Below, in pieces: positions 1 to 7,832 of a stretch of DNA of 40,045 nt (the first letter of the stretch is position 1; every line of letters begins with the position of its first letter). Under the pieces are notes generated by a model. That model was given only the letters and a program-made list of their open reading frames with translations. It was not told the DNA's origin and ran no database searches. The position numbers and the translations under genes were made by a program. The stretch is from a virus. Where the stretch lies: the IMG/VR virus record IMGVR_UViG_3300032288_004525, positions 1 through 40,045 of that record. One strand, written 5' to 3'.

Positions 1-780
1 GTCTGTTTTGCGACCTTTACCAGGAGTAGGATCGCGAGCACCATAGATACCGTAACCGGTAAACTGACCTGTTTTCTTATCTCTGTCGTGGCTGAGTGTT
101 GGATTAAATCCACTTTCTTGCTTTACCTGACCGGCCAATGCAGCAACAGCATATGCAAGATTCTCTGGTGATACACCTTTCTTGCGAAGTTCATCTGCAA
201 ACGCTTGCATGATATTCTCTTTGTTGTTTTTTCCATAAACAGATGATTTTCTTGCTGCTTCAATATCACTTTGATTCACATCAACATCAAGACGACCAAA
301 AGATTGTATATCACCTTTATCATTTTTGATCACTTTGATACCAGATTTTGTCAAGTCATCATCATTTATCTTCTTCAAAAATTCTACACGAGGATCATCA
401 GCAGGTATATCACCCTTTTGTAATAGATCAAGAGTTCCCCTCTGCTCAGATGACAATTGAGATTTTGCACCAACATCAGAACGATTTTTACCAATACCTA
501 AAGATTCTTTGGTTTTTGCACTCAATTCAGGCTTATCACCTTCTTGAGGTCTCTGTGAAGAACCTGTGATGACGCTTTTCAGCTTTTCACCTGTTGGATC
601 GTCTCTATCATAATTATAAGGAAATGCAGATTGCAATTGTTGCGCTGTCAGTCTACTCAAAAGAGATCGACCCTCAGTTGTATCTACAAGCTCCAACCTT
701 TTAGTTGGAGCAAGGTTCATAATTTTATGATAATCAACTGTCAGATTTTGAAATCTACTATCTTGTGCTTTTGCTACCAT
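1..780 (-). CDS. Tail protein with lysozyme-like domain (partial; C-terminus beyond window)
   Basis: A leftward reading frame starts with ATG at 780 and stays open to base 1, giving the first 260 residues. The N-terminal ~80 residues have a motif (LTAQQLQSAFPYNYDRD) of a kind I associate with phage hub or tail-lysin proteins, but from memory only. Residues ~80-190 are polar. From ~190 the sequence resembles the phage tail lysozyme family (PF18013-like): a helix, then QVKQESGFNP, whose Glu fits the catalytic acid of muramidases, then a GYGIYG segment. It lies one base downstream of the small ORF that follows gp26, the place where phages usually encode the tape measure, so it may be a tape-measure or hub protein carrying a peptidoglycan-cutting domain. 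The missing C-terminus prevents a choice between tape measure and separate tail lysin. Confidence 0.75.
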   Translation of the reverse strand, partial: MVAKAQDSRFQNLTVDYHKIMNLAPTKRLELVDTTEGRSLLSRLTAQQLQSAFPYNYDRDDPTGEKLKSVITGSSQRPQEGDKPELSAKTKESLGIGKNRSDVGAKSQLSSEQRGTLDLLQKGDIPADDPRVEFLKKINDDDLTKSGIKVIKNDKGDIQSFGRLDVDVNQSDIEAARKSSVYGKNNKENIMQAFADELRKKGVSPENLAYAVAALAGQVKQESGFNPTLSHDRDKKTGQFTGYGIYGARDPTPGKGRKTD

Positions 781-978
781 TTATCTTCTTCTTGCTAGGG
801 CCGCCCTGTCGCGGTTCTGTTGTTCTAAACTCTTCAAATGATCTTGAAGCATATCGATATAGACTGCGCGTTCCCAAGGCATCATGTTTTCCAGTTCATT
901 CAGACTGTACTTGTGGTGCTGCATCATAGCAAAGTTGGTCTTGAAATAGTTCTTTAGCGTATCATAGCTAAACATCAT
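781..978 (-). CDS. Small gp51-position / tail-assembly-chaperone-like protein
   Basis: A 65-residue protein (starting MMFSYDTLK) beginning at an ATG that overlaps the gp26 stop as ATGA (978-975). A GTG at 1029 would extend it within gp26, but the ATGA junction is more natural. It is helical and charged, ends in an Arg-rich tail (ALARRR), and has an NMMPWER-like motif. In T4, gp51 follows gp26; in lambda-like phages the T part of the G/GT chaperone pair sits here, before the tape measure. The same frame can be reached from gp26 by a -1 shift on a seven-T run, giving a gp26-extension fusion of about 307 residues. Direct homology to T4 gp51 (249 aa in T4) cannot be shown here. Confidence 0.7.
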   Translation of the reverse strand: MMFSYDTLKNYFKTNFAMMQHHKYSLNELENMMPWERAVYIDMLQDHLKSLEQQNRDRAALARRR

Positions 979-1703
979 TGAAAAAAAGCTGAGAAATCTC
1001 GGTACTCCTTCCTGTGCAGCGTCTTGCACTTAGGGCAGGTATTCTCGATATCAACCACAAAATATGGGAAATTATCGACAAACATCTCCAGCCTTCTGAA
1101 TTGGAACTCAGATAGTTCCTCAACAAACTCCATCAATTCTTTCTTACTCAAATCTTTTGTTGTATATATCTCATCACCCTTCACAATCATATCAATGCAA
1201 TTGGCAATGACTTTGATCTTGCGGTCGATCACCGCTTCACCAACCTCCATCTGTTTCATCAGAGCATAGGTGGGATATTTCATCTTCATAGATAAACCAT
1301 TACCCAGTTCGATATTATTGCTGATTGATTCGTCTTTAGCAATTCTACATTTTGAAAGGTCAAGATTATCTTCATATACAAAACCACACCTATTATCATC
1401 AATGATAGCATTGCAGGTGAACTGTAGTTCTATCTTATCACCTATAGACAAACCTCTGAGAGCGATAAAAAGAAAATCAACGTCGAAGAATGGTAGCTTA
1501 TCAACCTCTACACCCTCGGTCAGAATACAGTTATTGAGTATCTGCTTGGTGACATTGATAACTTCATTTGTATCTTCTGCTTCGGCTGCCATCAACAAAA
1601 GTTTTTCTTCTCTGACCTTGAATGGTCTGACCTGAATTTCTTTTTGTGTTGAAGGTATTCTCAGATCATAGATAGGTAATTCTATCTTTGGTAACCAAGT
1701 CAT
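975..1703 (-). CDS. 26: Baseplate/tail assembly protein, gp26 family
   Basis: A 242-residue protein with the features of the T4 gp26 baseplate family (PF12322-like): N-terminal MTWLPKIELP, then a helical core beginning REEKLLLMAAE, and ALRGLSIGD in the middle. The C-terminal part carries a CPKC motif, and FTCNAII...CGF earlier in the protein could supply further metal ligands. T4 gp26 is a baseplate hub assembly protein. Its position directly before a short overlapping ORF and a large tail gene resembles lambda gpG. The start ATG at 1703 has a purine-rich AAAGGA-type ribosome site upstream. Its last codons (GCT TTT TTT CAA TGA) contain a candidate slippery site. Confidence 0.85.
   Translation of the reverse strand: MTWLPKIELPIYDLRIPSTQKEIQVRPFKVREEKLLLMAAEAEDTNEVINVTKQILNNCILTEGVEVDKLPFFDVDFLFIALRGLSIGDKIELQFTCNAIIDDNRCGFVYEDNLDLSKCRIAKDESISNNIELGNGLSMKMKYPTYALMKQMEVGEAVIDRKIKVIANCIDMIVKGDEIYTTKDLSKKELMEFVEELSEFQFRRLEMFVDNFPYFVVDIENTCPKCKTLHRKEYRDFSAFFQ
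981..987 (-). promoter_or_regulatory. Candidate -1 ribosomal slippery heptamer at the 3' end of gp26
   Basis: On the minus strand a run of seven T (987 to 981) is read in the gp26 frame as the last T of GCT, then TTT TTT, so it fits X XXY YYZ with all U. Slipping back one base turns CAA TGA into TCA ATG ATG and joins gp26 to the following 65-residue ORF. Only three bases separate the run from the gp26 stop. Position and geometry match the G/GT frameshift of long-tailed phages. No downstream stimulatory structure was assessed. Confidence 0.6.
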
Positions 1704-1720
1704 AATATATCCTTTCGTTA

Positions 1721-2374
1721 TTATAGTATATTAGTGGTGATGGCTGTATATGAACTATTCGCATCAATGCTTGAAGATGGATCAAGATTACCTCTAGTCC
1801 ATTTAGTATATGTGAAGGTTACACCAAGACGTAGAAATTGGTCATCAGCCCATGTAACCTGCTGAGGATTGACTAGAACTGGCCACGCATCTTTCAAACT
1901 AAACATATACTCAACATCAGAAGAACCATAACCACCTTTTTTATCGTATTCGCTAAATTGAAAAATATCGATTTGACATGCATAGTCATCTCGATAATTG
2001 AAATCGTATGTGGTTATAGGATTGATCAGATCCATCCAATCATCAAATAGCTGTCTCTCAATGGACTGTGAACGACAAAGAAACGTGAGATTGATATCTT
2101 CATAGCTTGTTTGAAATGGCATCTTGAAACTTGGCCCATAATAACGGAGATCCACATTTTGAAAGCCGCGACCAGGAAACTCTGCAACTTCACACAGATA
2201 GATTAAATCTTCAAATATAGAATTGTATTGTCTCAAAGGATTATTGAGTCCTGTCGGCAGTATTCTAACAGCAAAACGACATGATTTGGCTAGAGAACCA
2301 TACTTGTCAGACACCTTTTTGAAGGTGTCCATATCAAGCCCTCTTGGAGCATTTTCGATACTGATTGTTGCCAT
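1721..2374 (-). CDS. Tail tube fold protein (gp19/gp54-like; baseplate-tail tube junction)
   Basis: A 217-residue protein with the signature of the T4 gp19/gp54 tail tube fold: YLCEVAEFPGR, then a YGPSFKMPFQTSYEDINLTF segment, FDDWMDLINP, and a YDFNYRDDY strand. The family forms hexameric rings of the inner tube or starts the tube on the baseplate. It is longer than T4 gp19 (163 aa) and shorter than gp54 (320 aa). Its place beside gp26 and gp4, away from sheath genes, favours a gp54-type initiator or a second tube-like protein over the major tube subunit. ATG at 2374 follows a short gap after the upstream gene; an AAAGG-type ribosome site is present. Confidence 0.8.
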   Translation of the reverse strand: MATISIENAPRGLDMDTFKKVSDKYGSLAKSCRFAVRILPTGLNNPLRQYNSIFEDLIYLCEVAEFPGRGFQNVDLRYYGPSFKMPFQTSYEDINLTFLCRSQSIERQLFDDWMDLINPITTYDFNYRDDYACQIDIFQFSEYDKKGGYGSSDVEYMFSLKDAWPVLVNPQQVTWADDQFLRLGVTFTYTKWTRGNLDPSSSIDANSSYTAITTNIL

Positions 2375-2383
2375 TTTTTACCT

Positions 2384-2878
2384 TTATATGTTGTATTCGA
2401 ATTGTGCTACAGGTAAACCAATAGCTTTATCCCATTCTTCGGGTAACATTTCAATAAACTTGCTGCGAACATGGGTGAAAAGATATCTCTTCACGCACGG
2501 ACGGGTGAGAGAAGCTAATTTCTTGGTAGAGGCCAGCAGGTCATATGATAGTCTTAGTCTGGTTGTGGAATTATATTTGCTATTATTACGGAAATCTTTG
2601 AGTTTATCCAATAGCAGTTGGCGTTCACCCTTACTCAGATAGTGCAGGTTCAGACCTAGAAAACCATCATTGTATGGTTCAATGGGGAATACCAGAGGAA
2701 ATCTATCATACATGGGCAAAGTCTTCTTCATCTTCGGATCATATGCGAAGAAATACATCTTGCCGATGATTGCGTTGTCTCGCCCTCTCTCGTCACTACT
2801 TACAAGGTTCTTTCGGTAGCCAGCAGCACTGCGAGCCTTACCAATAAACCAGTCTGTTGAGTCTTTTTCTGTAGCCAT
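2384..2878 (-). CDS. Conserved T4-like phage protein of unknown function
   Basis: A 164-residue protein I cannot name. Visible features are KMYFFAYDPKMK, then DRFPLVFPIEPYNDGFLGLN and HYLSKGERQLLLDKL in the middle, and a basic C-terminal half ending in EEWDKAIGLPVAQF. I associate this pattern with hypothetical genes next to gp4 in marine T4-like phages. Lying between the gp4 nuclease and the tail tube protein, it is probably a head-completion or tail structural factor. The ATG at 2878 has no clear ribosome-binding sequence; a late-promoter match lies only 6-13 bases upstream, so the mRNA could be nearly leaderless or the true promoter could lie elsewhere. Confidence 0.7.
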   Translation of the reverse strand: MATEKDSTDWFIGKARSAAGYRKNLVSSDERGRDNAIIGKMYFFAYDPKMKKTLPMYDRFPLVFPIEPYNDGFLGLNLHYLSKGERQLLLDKLKDFRNNSKYNSTTRLRLSYDLLASTKKLASLTRPCVKRYLFTHVRSKFIEMLPEEWDKAIGLPVAQFEYNI

Positions 2879-2883
2879 GGAGC

Positions 2884-2891
2884 TATTTATA
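2884..2891 (-). promoter_or_regulatory. T4-type late promoter match TATAAATA (leftward)
   Basis: The minus strand reads TATAAATA, the T4 late consensus recognised by gp55-type sigma factors. It lies in the 67-bp gap 2879-2945 between the gp4 gene and the 164-aa gene. With standard spacing, transcription would begin at about 2878, right at the ATG, so it either makes a leaderless transcript or is a chance match in AT-rich DNA. Confidence 0.5.
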
Positions 2892-2945
2892 TGTTGCCAA
2901 AGGGTTGCCAGTATGCTATAAAAGGTATGTAGACCAGCATATGAA

Positions 2946-3386
2946 TTACTTTATACCTAGTTCATCCTCAGTGATTAGCTTGAACTCCCATCCTTTATCC
3001 AAGCAGAACTCCTGTGCTGATTTCCATTTTGCCTGGTTCACACCCCATGTCATAACCTCTGTCAGATAGGCCTTTGTCCTTTTCTTCTGTACTTTTGGCT
3101 CCATCGTTTGCTTCTTTGGTTTGACCTCAAGCATCAGTGTCTTGGTGCCACCATTTGGTGTTTTGACTCTAACGATAAAGTCTGGGAAATACCTGTGAAT
3201 ACGATTGTCTACAGGTGAGCGATATGGTATAGCAATCTCTTCAGATTTCCATTCTATCACGTTGATGTTTTCATCTAAATATTTCATGACCTTTAGTTCC
3301 CATAACGAGCGATATATGATGCCCGTTGGGTCACCCCCATACTTCTTGGGGTTCTTTGGTGAGAATTTGCCTTTGTAGGTTTTCAT
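2946..3386 (-). CDS. 4: Head completion protein gp4 (TnsA/restriction-like nuclease fold)
   Basis: A 146-residue protein closely resembling T4 gp4 (150 aa): start MKTYKGKFSPKNPKKY, then RSLWELKVMKYLDEN, PDFIVRVK and a LEVKPKK strand, with TWGVNQAKWKSAQEFC near the end. E30, D69 and E87-x-K89 form the E...PD...ExK pattern of TnsA/restriction-type nucleases. T4 gp4 completes the packaged head before tail joining and is thought to act on DNA at the portal. A TTG at 3416 could add ten residues, but ATG at 3386 gives the family-like N-terminus. No strong ribosome site is visible. It is the first gene of the leftward block. Confidence 0.88.
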   Translation of the reverse strand: MKTYKGKFSPKNPKKYGGDPTGIIYRSLWELKVMKYLDENINVIEWKSEEIAIPYRSPVDNRIHRYFPDFIVRVKTPNGGTKTLMLEVKPKKQTMEPKVQKKRTKAYLTEVMTWGVNQAKWKSAQEFCLDKGWEFKLITEDELGIK

Positions 3387-3393
3387 ATAAATA
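3386..3393 (+). promoter_or_regulatory. T4-type late promoter TATAAATA before gp48
   Basis: A perfect TATAAATA lies in the 36-bp divergent gap. The predicted start near 3399 leaves a leader of about 24 nt that includes an AGGA ribosome site (3407-3410) before the gp48 ATG at 3423. This probably drives the rightward baseplate operon late in infection. Confidence 0.75.
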
Positions 3394-3422
3394 TGTATGC
3401 AACAATAGGATAACAATAAAAA

Positions 3423-4598
3423 ATGTCAGATAGCCTGAGTACGTCAGCAGACACCGCACTAACAGAACTACCGGATAGTAAAGCTGCTATCAGTACGATA
3501 AATGCTACATCTTTACCTGGAAATAGAGTTGATTCACCGGCATCCGTATTGCAAGGTACATATTCTGGAAGAAGTGGCGGCACCGTAACAAATCAATCTT
3601 CTGAGGCTATTGATAAATTTAGCAAATTTCTTGGTTTCTCCAATGAAAATAAATACGACTTCAACTACCGTTCATTTCCAAGTGATCTAGGATCAGAGTA
3701 TAATAGTCACTATATGATCATCAATATAAATGTACAGGTGGATAGAGAAACAAAACCCAGAACAAATATCGTAAATTCAACCAATTTTCAACCCGCAAAT
3801 TATACACCAACAACAGAAGCTTCGAGGGTCGATAAACTCAGAAATTCTATGAGACCTTCACTTATACCTAATAGTATAGGAGATTTATGGAATACTACGA
3901 GAGATATAATAACAGACCCCAATGCTGTGAACTTACCTCGTAGTACTAGAAAAATCAAAGAAGCAATAGCACTCTATATGCCTATGCCTACAGTTTATAC
4001 TCATACAAATGTTTATGAAGAAGTCTCGCTTACCGCATTTGGTGCACAAGCTTTGAAGTTGGGTGGAACATTTTTTGGTAAAACTTTACAAGCCGCACTC
4101 GCAGGCAGATTAGCGGCAGCAACCAGTTCTGCCGCACCTAATATAATAAATGCTGCTGGACAGTTGATAAGAAGAGGTGCAACAGCAGCTGGTATGCCTA
4201 TCAATCCTAAGATCGAGGTTCTATTCTCACATACACCTCAGAGATCATTTCGTATGGAAATTCTGATGGCCCCCAAGAATGAGAAAGAATCTGAAACTGT
4301 GAAAAATATCATTGATACACTAAGGTTTCATGCTGCACCTGAAATCGATAGTGTGGCTGGTTTCATACCAATTTTCATACCACCAGCAGAGTTTGATATC
4401 ACTTTCTATCATAAAGGTAAAATAAACAATAAAATTCCTTTGATAAACACCTGTGCGCTCGAACAGATTGAAGTGGATTATGCACCTACAGGTGTTTATT
4501 CAACATTTGCAAATGGTCATCCAGTTGCTATCAGATTGAGCCTGGCCTTCAGAGAACTTGAGATCCTACACAAGCAAAGAGTTGTACAGGGGTTCTAA
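3423..4598 (+). CDS. 48: Baseplate tail tube cap protein, gp48-like
   Basis: A 391-residue protein similar in length to T4 gp48 (364 aa). The N-terminal ~75 residues are low complexity. The centre has an Ala-rich helix region (~220-260). The C-terminal half carries a conserved stretch with RSFRMEILMAPKNEKESETV followed by VAGFIPIFIPPAEFDITFY and an LEQIEVDYAPTG strand, the tube-like fold of gp48. In T4, gp48 caps the central hub and starts tail tube assembly with gp54. It begins the rightward block and is followed four bases later by gp53, as in relatives where tube-cap and wedge genes are adjacent. Confidence 0.82.
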   Translation: MSDSLSTSADTALTELPDSKAAISTINATSLPGNRVDSPASVLQGTYSGRSGGTVTNQSSEAIDKFSKFLGFSNENKYDFNYRSFPSDLGSEYNSHYMIININVQVDRETKPRTNIVNSTNFQPANYTPTTEASRVDKLRNSMRPSLIPNSIGDLWNTTRDIITDPNAVNLPRSTRKIKEAIALYMPMPTVYTHTNVYEEVSLTAFGAQALKLGGTFFGKTLQAALAGRLAAATSSAAPNIINAAGQLIRRGATAAGMPINPKIEVLFSHTPQRSFRMEILMAPKNEKESETVKNIIDTLRFHAAPEIDSVAGFIPIFIPPAEFDITFYHKGKINNKIPLINTCALEQIEVDYAPTGVYSTFANGHPVAIRLSLAFRELEILHKQRVVQGF

Positions 4599-4601
4599 TA
4601 C

Positions 4602-5339
4602 ATGTCAAAATTTTTTGATTACTTTCCAAAAATTCCTTATGATATAGCTAAGACGAACTATACAAGCTATCAAAATCCTACGAATATCTTTTTTCGCATA
4701 GGTATGGTCAAAGAAACGCTAGAAAATATATCTTCGTATTACATATATCAGATAAAAGATGATGAGAAACCTGAGATACTTGCTGATAAAGTTTATGGTA
4801 CACCAGAAGCACATTGGATTATTTTGATGGCCAATGAAAGACTAGATGCATCTTATGATTGGCCTTTGAACTATGCAGATTTCAATAAGTATATCGCAAA
4901 TAAATATCGCACAGCAGCTGGCGGTAATACTTTGAGTGATTCACAAGTTATCTCTTGGAGTCAAGGTGCTACACCAGGTTCAAATAGCATTCATCACTAT
5001 GAGATGGTGATTGATCGAACTGATGCATCAACCGAAACTACTTCAGTTTTCAGATATGTTGTAGATTATGATAAGAAAACTGATTCCGAAATTTCTTATG
5101 TTCCATATTCATATTACAACAATCTTGGTGATGGCAGTTATTCAACATATACTGTAAACGGTAAAACAGTTCTCCAGAAAGTTTATAGAAACCTGGTTAC
5201 AATATATGATTATGAATTTGAACAGAATGAGAAAAAAAGAGAGATAAAGGTAATAAAACCAGAATATTATGTGCAGATCAACAATGAATTGAAAAAGCTC
5301 GCAGGTTTAAATGACACTTATATTAGAAGACCTATGTAA
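4602..5339 (+). CDS. 53: Baseplate wedge protein gp53
   Basis: A 245-residue protein with the gp53 N-terminal signature: MSKFFDYFPKIPYDI, then NPTNIFFRIGM, and DKVYGTPEAHWIILMANER, a LysM-like domain shared by the gp53 family (PF11246). T4 gp53 (196 aa) bridges wedges around the hub. The middle (~100-190) is a larger insert relative to T4. The C-terminus (VIKPEYYVQINNELKKL) is also conserved. It lies between gp48 and the gp27-like hub, with three-base gaps. Confidence 0.85.
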   Translation: MSKFFDYFPKIPYDIAKTNYTSYQNPTNIFFRIGMVKETLENISSYYIYQIKDDEKPEILADKVYGTPEAHWIILMANERLDASYDWPLNYADFNKYIANKYRTAAGGNTLSDSQVISWSQGATPGSNSIHHYEMVIDRTDASTETTSVFRYVVDYDKKTDSEISYVPYSYYNNLGDGSYSTYTVNGKTVLQKVYRNLVTIYDYEFEQNEKKREIKVIKPEYYVQINNELKKLAGLNDTYIRRPM

Positions 5340-5344
5340 AGATC

Positions 5345-6583
5345 ATGTCAGATTATAGCGATATTTTAACAGAAGCTCACGAAAATTCAGGTACAACATT
5401 CTCGATATCTTTCGACGGTGTATCAGAAATCAATCTTGACCAGGTAACACCCAAAGAGGTGATGCTTGGTGAAAGTTTATTGACACCAGGTCTTCAAACG
5501 TCTGTGAAGTTTGATAGCTATTTGCATACAGGTAAAATAAAAAATTTAGATGAATTTAAAAATAAATTGATGTATATCAACATAGAAAAACCAAGTCTTT
5601 ATTCATGGGATATGCAAACAAACTTAGATATAGCACAACGAGTTTATCGTCTTGACACCAGACACCTAATCAATAATAATAACGAACGATTTATCTTGAG
5701 AGCCTGTGATGACACACAACTTACAGATCCGGCCACACTTGTTAGTAAATCTTGGAAATGCACAGCACCTTCAGATATTGTAGAAGAAGTTCTAGGTGGT
5801 TGTGCTGGAGCAAAAATGCTCGATATAGAGTTTGCTGATTATCCTAGAGACTATATTGCAGAGAATATTCATCCATTTCAGGTTGTATCGCAGCAAGCCG
5901 GCTATGCTCTTGCTGAAGGTACAGACCCTTCTTTCGTGCATTATATGACATATGGTGAAAATAATGGTGTGCCTACCCATCATTTCAGATCATTAAAGAG
6001 CCTATCTAAACAACAGCCAATAATGGAATATTTTTTTAACGAGATAAATAATTCTCTTGCTGATCCTAGTACTATAATGACATACAATTTCCCATGTGAT
6101 TTTGATCTCATGTCTGACATATTGAATGGTATTGATGCTGATGGTAGGGATATCAATAGTCTCGTTTTATTTGATCCAATCAATAAAGCATTCAGCCTCT
6201 TCAATGACCAGTTCAATCTTTATGGTTGTGGTATAGGATCTGGTGTGATGAAGATGGCTATATCAAATCAGAATACATATCAACAGCAAGATATGTGCCC
6301 TGATTATGCGAAAGAATATCTGCTGAAAAGACAGGCTAGAATGGGTTTGCTAGATAGTAATAAGATTGCGCTGCGAATGACAGTACCTTTCAATCCAGAA
6401 TTACATGCTGGTAAAGTCATCGACGTATCTCTATATAATAAAGAAACACGACCTGCACCAGAAAAAAATTATGGTTCTGGAACATATCTGATACTACATA
6501 TGTTTCATCATATAATTCAAGGTGGTCTTGCAACAACAACAATGGATTGTGTTGCAAGTACAGTTGGAAGAGGAATAGTATAA
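5345..6583 (+). CDS. 27: Baseplate central hub protein, gp27-like
   Basis: A 412-residue protein, close to T4 gp27 (391 aa), which forms the trimeric ring at the tube/spike junction. The order fits: an N-terminal beta domain (PGLQTSVKFDSYLHTG), a middle part with SDIVEEVLGGCAG, and a C-terminal PFNPELHAGKVIDVSL strand followed by YLILHMFHHIIQGG, typical of hub proteins related to gp27, Mu gp44 and the VgrG gp27 half. It is followed one base later by the gp5 OB-domain gene, as expected for hub plus spike. Primary sequence similarity to T4 gp27 is low, so the call rests on motif and gene order. Confidence 0.78.
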   Translation: MSDYSDILTEAHENSGTTFSISFDGVSEINLDQVTPKEVMLGESLLTPGLQTSVKFDSYLHTGKIKNLDEFKNKLMYINIEKPSLYSWDMQTNLDIAQRVYRLDTRHLINNNNERFILRACDDTQLTDPATLVSKSWKCTAPSDIVEEVLGGCAGAKMLDIEFADYPRDYIAENIHPFQVVSQQAGYALAEGTDPSFVHYMTYGENNGVPTHHFRSLKSLSKQQPIMEYFFNEINNSLADPSTIMTYNFPCDFDLMSDILNGIDADGRDINSLVLFDPINKAFSLFNDQFNLYGCGIGSGVMKMAISNQNTYQQQDMCPDYAKEYLLKRQARMGLLDSNKIALRMTVPFNPELHAGKVIDVSLYNKETRPAPEKNYGSGTYLILHMFHHIIQGGLATTTMDCVASTVGRGIV

Positions 6584-6584
6584 T

Positions 6585-7829
6585 ATGTCATCAACACCAA
6601 GAAGTTCAGCAGCATCGGGGCTTTGCTACGGTATCGTTGTAGGTGGGCATGATGCGGATGCACCAAGTGATTATTCAGGTAATCTCAGAGTATATTTTCC
6701 AGGTATTCATGGTAAAGACGTTGACGTAAAGCATCTGGCCTTCAGCCCTCGCTTGATGAGCCCAACCAGAAGTTCTCAGCAGGAGTTTCCAGGTGGTTTA
6801 GACCCCGGTACACTTGTCGTAGCCATGAAAGACACCGGTTCAAACCAGTGCCAGATCATCGGTCTAGCAAACGATATCAATAATAATGACCAGACAATTG
6901 CTGGTAATATGAGCTTGCTGCAAGGTATTGCTCAATATTTGACAATGAATATTCAGGTCAGACCACCACCCACAACGGTGGATGCTAATGTAAATGGTGC
7001 TCAAATCCGTCAGATACAGGAAAAAGGTGAGCTTTGGAATCATGGTATGACGAGAGGTCTACCAACCCATGCTGCAACCTATAACCTTGCTGGTATGAGA
7101 TTACCTCAGGTATCTAATGTTTCAACCGCTCTCCAATCATACGATAATTTGATTACCAGCAGTATGCTAGGTAATTTACCAGGTATTGCACTATCTCTTG
7201 GTACTCTGGTTAGCAGTATATTGAATACGAAAAGCACAATGAAAACTCTGAGCAAAACCATGACAGGTCCAAGCATGATGGCTTTTCAGAGCATGTCATA
7301 TCTGCTGCAAAGCGTAGAGCAAAAAGAAAGTGCTGGTTTTATGACAGGCACCCGTGTGAACCAAGATGTATATACAAGAAATGCCATCAGTCTTATCGGT
7401 CAGGCTACAGGTGTTTCTGATATGGTCCACATATTTCAAAGATTGCAGTATGATAGCTCATTGTTTGGATTAGATAGCCTGGCACCAGTCATAAATGCTA
7501 TAGCAACACCTAATGGAACCACCTACAGAAGCTTTCATCCAAACGGTCAGATGATGACACTAACACCAGCAACCGTGGTGGCCGCAGCATCGGTTGTCTC
7601 CAATTTGCTCGGCGGTGCTGGTTTCCCAGGTATTATTCCAGGTCAGAATATGTTCGGCTCTTCAGCGGGTACTATGCAATCCATGCTACAGAGACTAGGC
7701 ACAGGCTCATCTGCAATAGGTATGCTACAGTCTATTGCAAACAATCCAGCTAAAATTTTCGTCAACCTATCCGCACAAGCTTTAATACAAGGTGGTAATC
7801 CAATTCAAAACATGTATCCAGGTGCATAA
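6585..7829 (+). CDS. 5: gp5-like spike protein, OB-fold part without lysozyme
   Basis: A 414-residue protein. The N-terminal ~100 residues match the gp5 OB domain: YGIVVGGHDADAP, NLRVYFPGIHGKD, GGLDPGTLVVAMKD and NQCQIIGLAND. Whereas T4 gp5 continues into a lysozyme domain and then a needle, here the remaining ~300 residues are Gly/Ala/Met-rich with no visible muramidase motif, and the needle is in the next gene. The C-terminal region may pack in the hub. It is therefore half of a split gp5. It lies three bases upstream of the needle gene, which suggests the two products are made together. Confidence 0.75.
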   Translation: MSSTPRSSAASGLCYGIVVGGHDADAPSDYSGNLRVYFPGIHGKDVDVKHLAFSPRLMSPTRSSQQEFPGGLDPGTLVVAMKDTGSNQCQIIGLANDINNNDQTIAGNMSLLQGIAQYLTMNIQVRPPPTTVDANVNGAQIRQIQEKGELWNHGMTRGLPTHAATYNLAGMRLPQVSNVSTALQSYDNLITSSMLGNLPGIALSLGTLVSSILNTKSTMKTLSKTMTGPSMMAFQSMSYLLQSVEQKESAGFMTGTRVNQDVYTRNAISLIGQATGVSDMVHIFQRLQYDSSLFGLDSLAPVINAIATPNGTTYRSFHPNGQMMTLTPATVVAAASVVSNLLGGAGFPGIIPGQNMFGSSAGTMQSMLQRLGTGSSAIGMLQSIANNPAKIFVNLSAQALIQGGNPIQNMYPGA

Positions 7830-7832
7830 ATC

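Noticed and set aside
979-1029. GTG-started N-terminal extension of the small gp51-position gene
   Set aside because: It would lie entirely inside gp26; the ATGA junction at 978 is the natural start and the frame is better explained by a possible frameshift.
2223-2642. 139-codon rightward reading frame across the leftward tail genes
   Set aside because: It runs antisense over two recognisable leftward genes and has no family pattern; it is a shadow frame.
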